This document shows, piece by piece, positions 61,364 to 64,000 of a DNA stretch of 64,000 nucleotides. Source of the stretch: Nocardiopsis metallicus (GTDB lineage Bacteria > Actinomycetota > Actinomycetes > Streptosporangiales > Streptosporangiaceae); NCBI RefSeq assembly GCF_014201115.1, contig NZ_JACHDO010000001.1, positions 930,001-994,000 on the forward strand, in the 5' to 3' direction. Numbering within the stretch: the stretch's first letter is position 1; each line of letters begins with the position of its first letter. The translations under genes and the position numbers were made by a program. The notes beneath the pieces were generated by a model that was not told where the DNA came from, searched no databases, and saw only the letters and a list, made by a program, of their open reading frames with translations.

Positions 61364-64000
61364 TCAGTCGCTGGTGGTCGGACGAGTGGTGTGCTCGGCG
61401 CCGCGCTGGGCATCCGGCAGGGGCAGGTAGCCCACCTCGCGGAAGAAGCGCACGTAGGTGGTGAACAGCTCCTTGGTCAGGGACGGTGTGCGCAGGCCGA
61501 GCCCGGCCAGGGCCCGCTCCGTCGCGGCGGTGTCGATCCGGGGGTAGAAGCTGTCGCTGTCGGCCACCACGAGCTCGAAGGCGTCGAACAGCGGCAGCAC
61601 GGCGTTGTCCCGGTCCGCGCGTACCCGCGCGCTCCACCGCTCCCAGGGCAGGGTGTCCAGCCGGTGGCCGAGCTCCCTGAGGTGGTCGGCCAGATCGCCG
61701 AAGTCGAAGTGGTCGGTGTTGTGGAAGTGGAAGGTACGGCCCGCGTTCTCCTCGCCCAGCGAGAGCGCGCACACGGAGGCGCTGACGTGGTCGACCGGGA
61801 CCGGGTGGACGGTCCCGCCCAACCCTTCGGGGACCGCCCCGGACTGGACCAGGCCTTTGAGGGCCAGCCACACGAAGTCCTGGGTCTGGCAGGCACCGGT
61901 CCGCTGGTCGCCGCAGATGACGTCGATGCGGTACACCGACACGGGCAGTCCGCGCCCGCGTGCCAGCTCGACCACCTGCTCGGCCACCCACTTGCTCTGG
62001 AGGTAGCCGCTGGGCAGGTCCTGGGCGGGTCCGGTCGGTCCGTCCTCGGTCAGGGCACCGCTGTCGGGGGCGGGCCCGGCGAACACTCCGGTGGTGGACA
62101 TGTGGTGGACCGGGACGCTGCGGTGCCGCGCGGCTAGGCGAAGTACCTCCTCGGTACCGGTCACGTTGGCGTCCCGCAGCGCCGAGTAGGGGCGCAGCCA
62201 GTTGACCGTGGCCCCGGCGTGGTAGACGGCGTCCACGGATTTGGCAAGGGAGTCGAACCCCTCGGGGGACAGCCCCAGCGCGGGGGCGGACAGGTCACCG
62301 GTGACCACGTGCAGCCGCTCGGGGTCCACCTCGTCCCACACCCGGTACCACTCGAGGTTCTCGCGCAGCCGGGCCAGCCCCGACTCGGGCGTGTGAGCAC
62401 GCACAAGGCAGTGCACGGTCGCCCGAGTGCTGCGCATCAGGTCGCGCAGCAGGAAGGCGCCCAGGAAACCGGTGGCCCCGGTCAACAGCACCTCCTCGGG
62501 GGCGGTCACGGCCCGCACGACCTCCTGTGCCGGTTGGATGTCGTCCGCCAGGGCCACCTCCGCGGCGAAGTCGATCGCGGCGCCGGCGGCCTGGCGGTCG
62601 GACTCGGCGCCGGTGTCGGGTTCGGAGGTGAGCGCCGCCAACAGGTGGTCGGCGAGCGCCTCGGGGGTGGGGTGCTCGAAGACCAGGGTCGGCGGGAGCC
62701 GCAACCCGGTGGCCGCGGCCAGCCGGTTGCGCAGTTCTACCGAGGTGAGTGAGTCGAAGCCCAGCCCGGAGAACTCCAGGTCGGGTCCGACCCCGCCGGT
62801 TCCGGAGTGGCCCAGAACCTCGGCGGTGCGCTCCCGGACCAGATCCAGTACGGCCCGGTGGCGTTCGTCCGGTGCCAGCCCCGCCAACCGGTCGGGCAGG
62901 GGCTCCGACCCCTGCCCCGAGTTGTCGGCGGCGCGCCGGACGGGGACGGAGACCAAGCCGCGCAGCAGCGGATGGACCTGGCCTGAGTCCCGGGGCGCCG
63001 CGAGATCCAGCGGGGTGGCGAAGACGGTCGGCTCGCCCGAGGCCACGGCCCGGTCGAACAGCGCGGTGCCGAGCGTGGCGGGGACCGGGAGCAGACCGGA
63101 ACGGGCGATGCGCTGGAGGTCGGCTTCCTCCAGGTGACCGCCCAGTCCGGTGTCGCGCCACAGGCCCCAGGCGATGGCGGTGGCGGGCAGCCCCAGGGAA
63201 CGGCGGTGTGCGGCCAGACCGTCGAGGTAGGCGTTGGCGGCGGCGTAGTTGGACTGCCCGGGGCCGCCGATGGTCGCGGCGACCGAGGAGAACAGCACGA
63301 ACGCGCTCAGGTCCAGGCCCTGGGTGAGCTCGTGCAGGTGCCGGGCGGCGTCCACCTTGGGCGCCAGGACCCGGTCGATCCGGTCGCTGTCCATCGCGGT
63401 GACCATGCCGTCGTCCAGGACCCCGGCCGTGTGCACGATCCCGGTGAGGGGGTGCTCGGCGGGGATGGTGTCGAGGAGGTCGGCGAGTTGGTCGCGGTCG
63501 GTGGTGTCGGTGGCGGTGATGGTGACGGTCGCACCGAGGTCGCTGAGCTCGGTGTGCAGGTCCTGGGCGCCGGGTGCGTCGGGGCCGCGTCGGCTGACCA
63601 GGAGGAGATGGTGGACGTTGTGTTCGGTGACCAGGTGACGGGCGAACCGGGCGCCCAGAGCACCGGTGCCGCCGGTGATCAGGACGGTGCCCGAGGAACT
63701 CCACACCGGAGCGGGCGTGGAGGGGGCTTCAGGCAGGCGTTCCAGGCGGGGGAGGAGGACCTGTCCGGCTCGCACAGCTGCCTGCGGTTCACCGGAGGTG
63801 AGCAGGGCGGTCAACAGATCAGTGAGCCCGTCGTCGAGGTCCGTGTCGACCAGGACGATCCGGTCGGGTGCCTCGGACTGGGCCGAGCGCAGCATCCCCC
63901 AGAGCGCCGTGGCCTCGGGGGAGATCTCGGCTCCGCGGGGGACCGCGCCTCGAGTGGCCACGACCAGGGGCACGTCGGTGAGCCGCTCCTCCGCCAGCCA
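61364..64000 (-). CDS. Modular polyketide synthase, C-terminal part (KR-ACP-thioester reductase), 5' end outside window
   Basis: The frame enters from the right edge and the visible 878 residues are the end of a modular type I PKS. Order: the ketoreductase (NADPH site SGTVLITGGTGALGARF, about residues 100-120; HTAGVLDDG with the LDD motif of B-type stereochemistry; catalytic Ser-Tyr-Asn in LFSSVAATIGGPGQSNYAAA), an acyl carrier domain with the phosphopantetheine Ser in GFDSLTS at about 417, and a terminal thioester reductase of the extended SDR type (EVLLTGATGFLGAFLLRDL; the active Y-x3-K in GYLQSKWV). There is no thioesterase, so the chain is released as an aldehyde or alcohol. KS and AT domains lie beyond the window. 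Confidence 0.93.
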   Translation of the reverse strand, partial: WLAEERLTDVPLVVATRGAVPRGAEISPEATALWGMLRSAQSEAPDRIVLVDTDLDDGLTDLLTALLTSGEPQAAVRAGQVLLPRLERLPEAPSTPAPVWSSSGTVLITGGTGALGARFARHLVTEHNVHHLLLVSRRGPDAPGAQDLHTELSDLGATVTITATDTTDRDQLADLLDTIPAEHPLTGIVHTAGVLDDGMVTAMDSDRIDRVLAPKVDAARHLHELTQGLDLSAFVLFSSVAATIGGPGQSNYAAANAYLDGLAAHRRSLGLPATAIAWGLWRDTGLGGHLEEADLQRIARSGLLPVPATLGTALFDRAVASGEPTVFATPLDLAAPRDSGQVHPLLRGLVSVPVRRAADNSGQGSEPLPDRLAGLAPDERHRAVLDLVRERTAEVLGHSGTGGVGPDLEFSGLGFDSLTSVELRNRLAAATGLRLPPTLVFEHPTPEALADHLLAALTSEPDTGAESDRQAAGAAIDFAAEVALADDIQPAQEVVRAVTAPEEVLLTGATGFLGAFLLRDLMRSTRATVHCLVRAHTPESGLARLRENLEWYRVWDEVDPERLHVVTGDLSAPALGLSPEGFDSLAKSVDAVYHAGATVNWLRPYSALRDANVTGTEEVLRLAARHRSVPVHHMSTTGVFAGPAPDSGALTEDGPTGPAQDLPSGYLQSKWVAEQVVELARGRGLPVSVYRIDVICGDQRTGACQTQDFVWLALKGLVQSGAVPEGLGGTVHPVPVDHVSASVCALSLGEENAGRTFHFHNTDHFDFGDLADHLRELGHRLDTLPWERWSARVRADRDNAVLPLFDAFELVVADSDSFYPRIDTAATERALAGLGLRTPSLTKELFTTYVRFFREVGYLPLPDAQRGAEHTTRPTTSD

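Overview
The window is high-GC actinomycete chromosome, most likely from Nocardiopsis or a close relative. The main evidence is the pair of secreted alpha-lytic-type proteases whose mature regions closely resemble the known Nocardiopsis serine protease (NAPase), together with Pup, Dop, PafA and an actinobacterial 20S proteasome, GTG/TTG starts, TAGNNT -10 boxes and strong GC bias at third codon positions. No tRNA, rRNA or CRISPR array was seen.

Layout. 1-7.5 kb: the C-terminal part of a TrpE-TrpG fusion, a DASS/SLC13 carboxylate transporter, a tiny membrane protein, a ThyX with a variant signature, a PRC-barrel/DUF2382 stress protein and a cytosine-deaminase-like amidohydrolase. 7.5-10.1 kb: a secreted chorismate mutase gene (minus strand) broken by two nested insertion sequences, IS982 first and IS481 second, both with readable target duplications. 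10.2-20.5 kb: a secreted beta-helix protein, an SRPBCC protein, a decayed DUF4352-like gene, a flavin amine oxidase, CstA, a CDP-alcohol phosphatidyltransferase, and a large nucleotidyltransferase/phosphomannomutase-like fusion. 21-27.2 kb: a zinc-ribbon FHA protein (GarA type), a bifunctional nuclease, a MerR regulator and glycine decarboxylase GcvP behind a glycine riboswitch; this is the GarA/glycine-cleavage neighbourhood known from mycobacteria. 27.5-38.5 kb: a TPR protein, DUF5999, ThrE, an orphan response regulator, a RecB-type nuclease, a site-2 protease, an XRE-TPR regulator with a SLOG-like partner, polyphosphate glucokinase and TrmI.

38.9-54.2 kb is the Pup-proteasome region: Mpa/ARC, a frameshifted membrane gene, Dop, then an opposite-strand block of one DUF4352-like protein and three secreted S1E proteases, followed by Pup, PrcB, PrcA, PafA and an FKBP lipoprotein. 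Pup is tagged by Dop and PafA, Mpa feeds tagged proteins into the PrcBA core, and the extracellular proteases sit inside this intracellular proteolysis locus. 54.3-64 kb: an Old Yellow Enzyme reductase, a large AfsR/SARP-type regulator, a quinone oxidoreductase, an acyl-CoA carboxylase beta subunit, and the end of a modular PKS (KR-ACP-thioester reductase) that runs off the window. This is the edge of a polyketide cluster with reductive chain release.

Most informative for follow-up: the datable nested insertion; an IS481 whose stop codon comes from its target site; a conserved-island footprint upstream of two duplicated protease genes; the glycine riboswitch with a possible Shine-Dalgarno-masking helix; and a degenerate mutase domain in the nucleotidyltransferase fusion.
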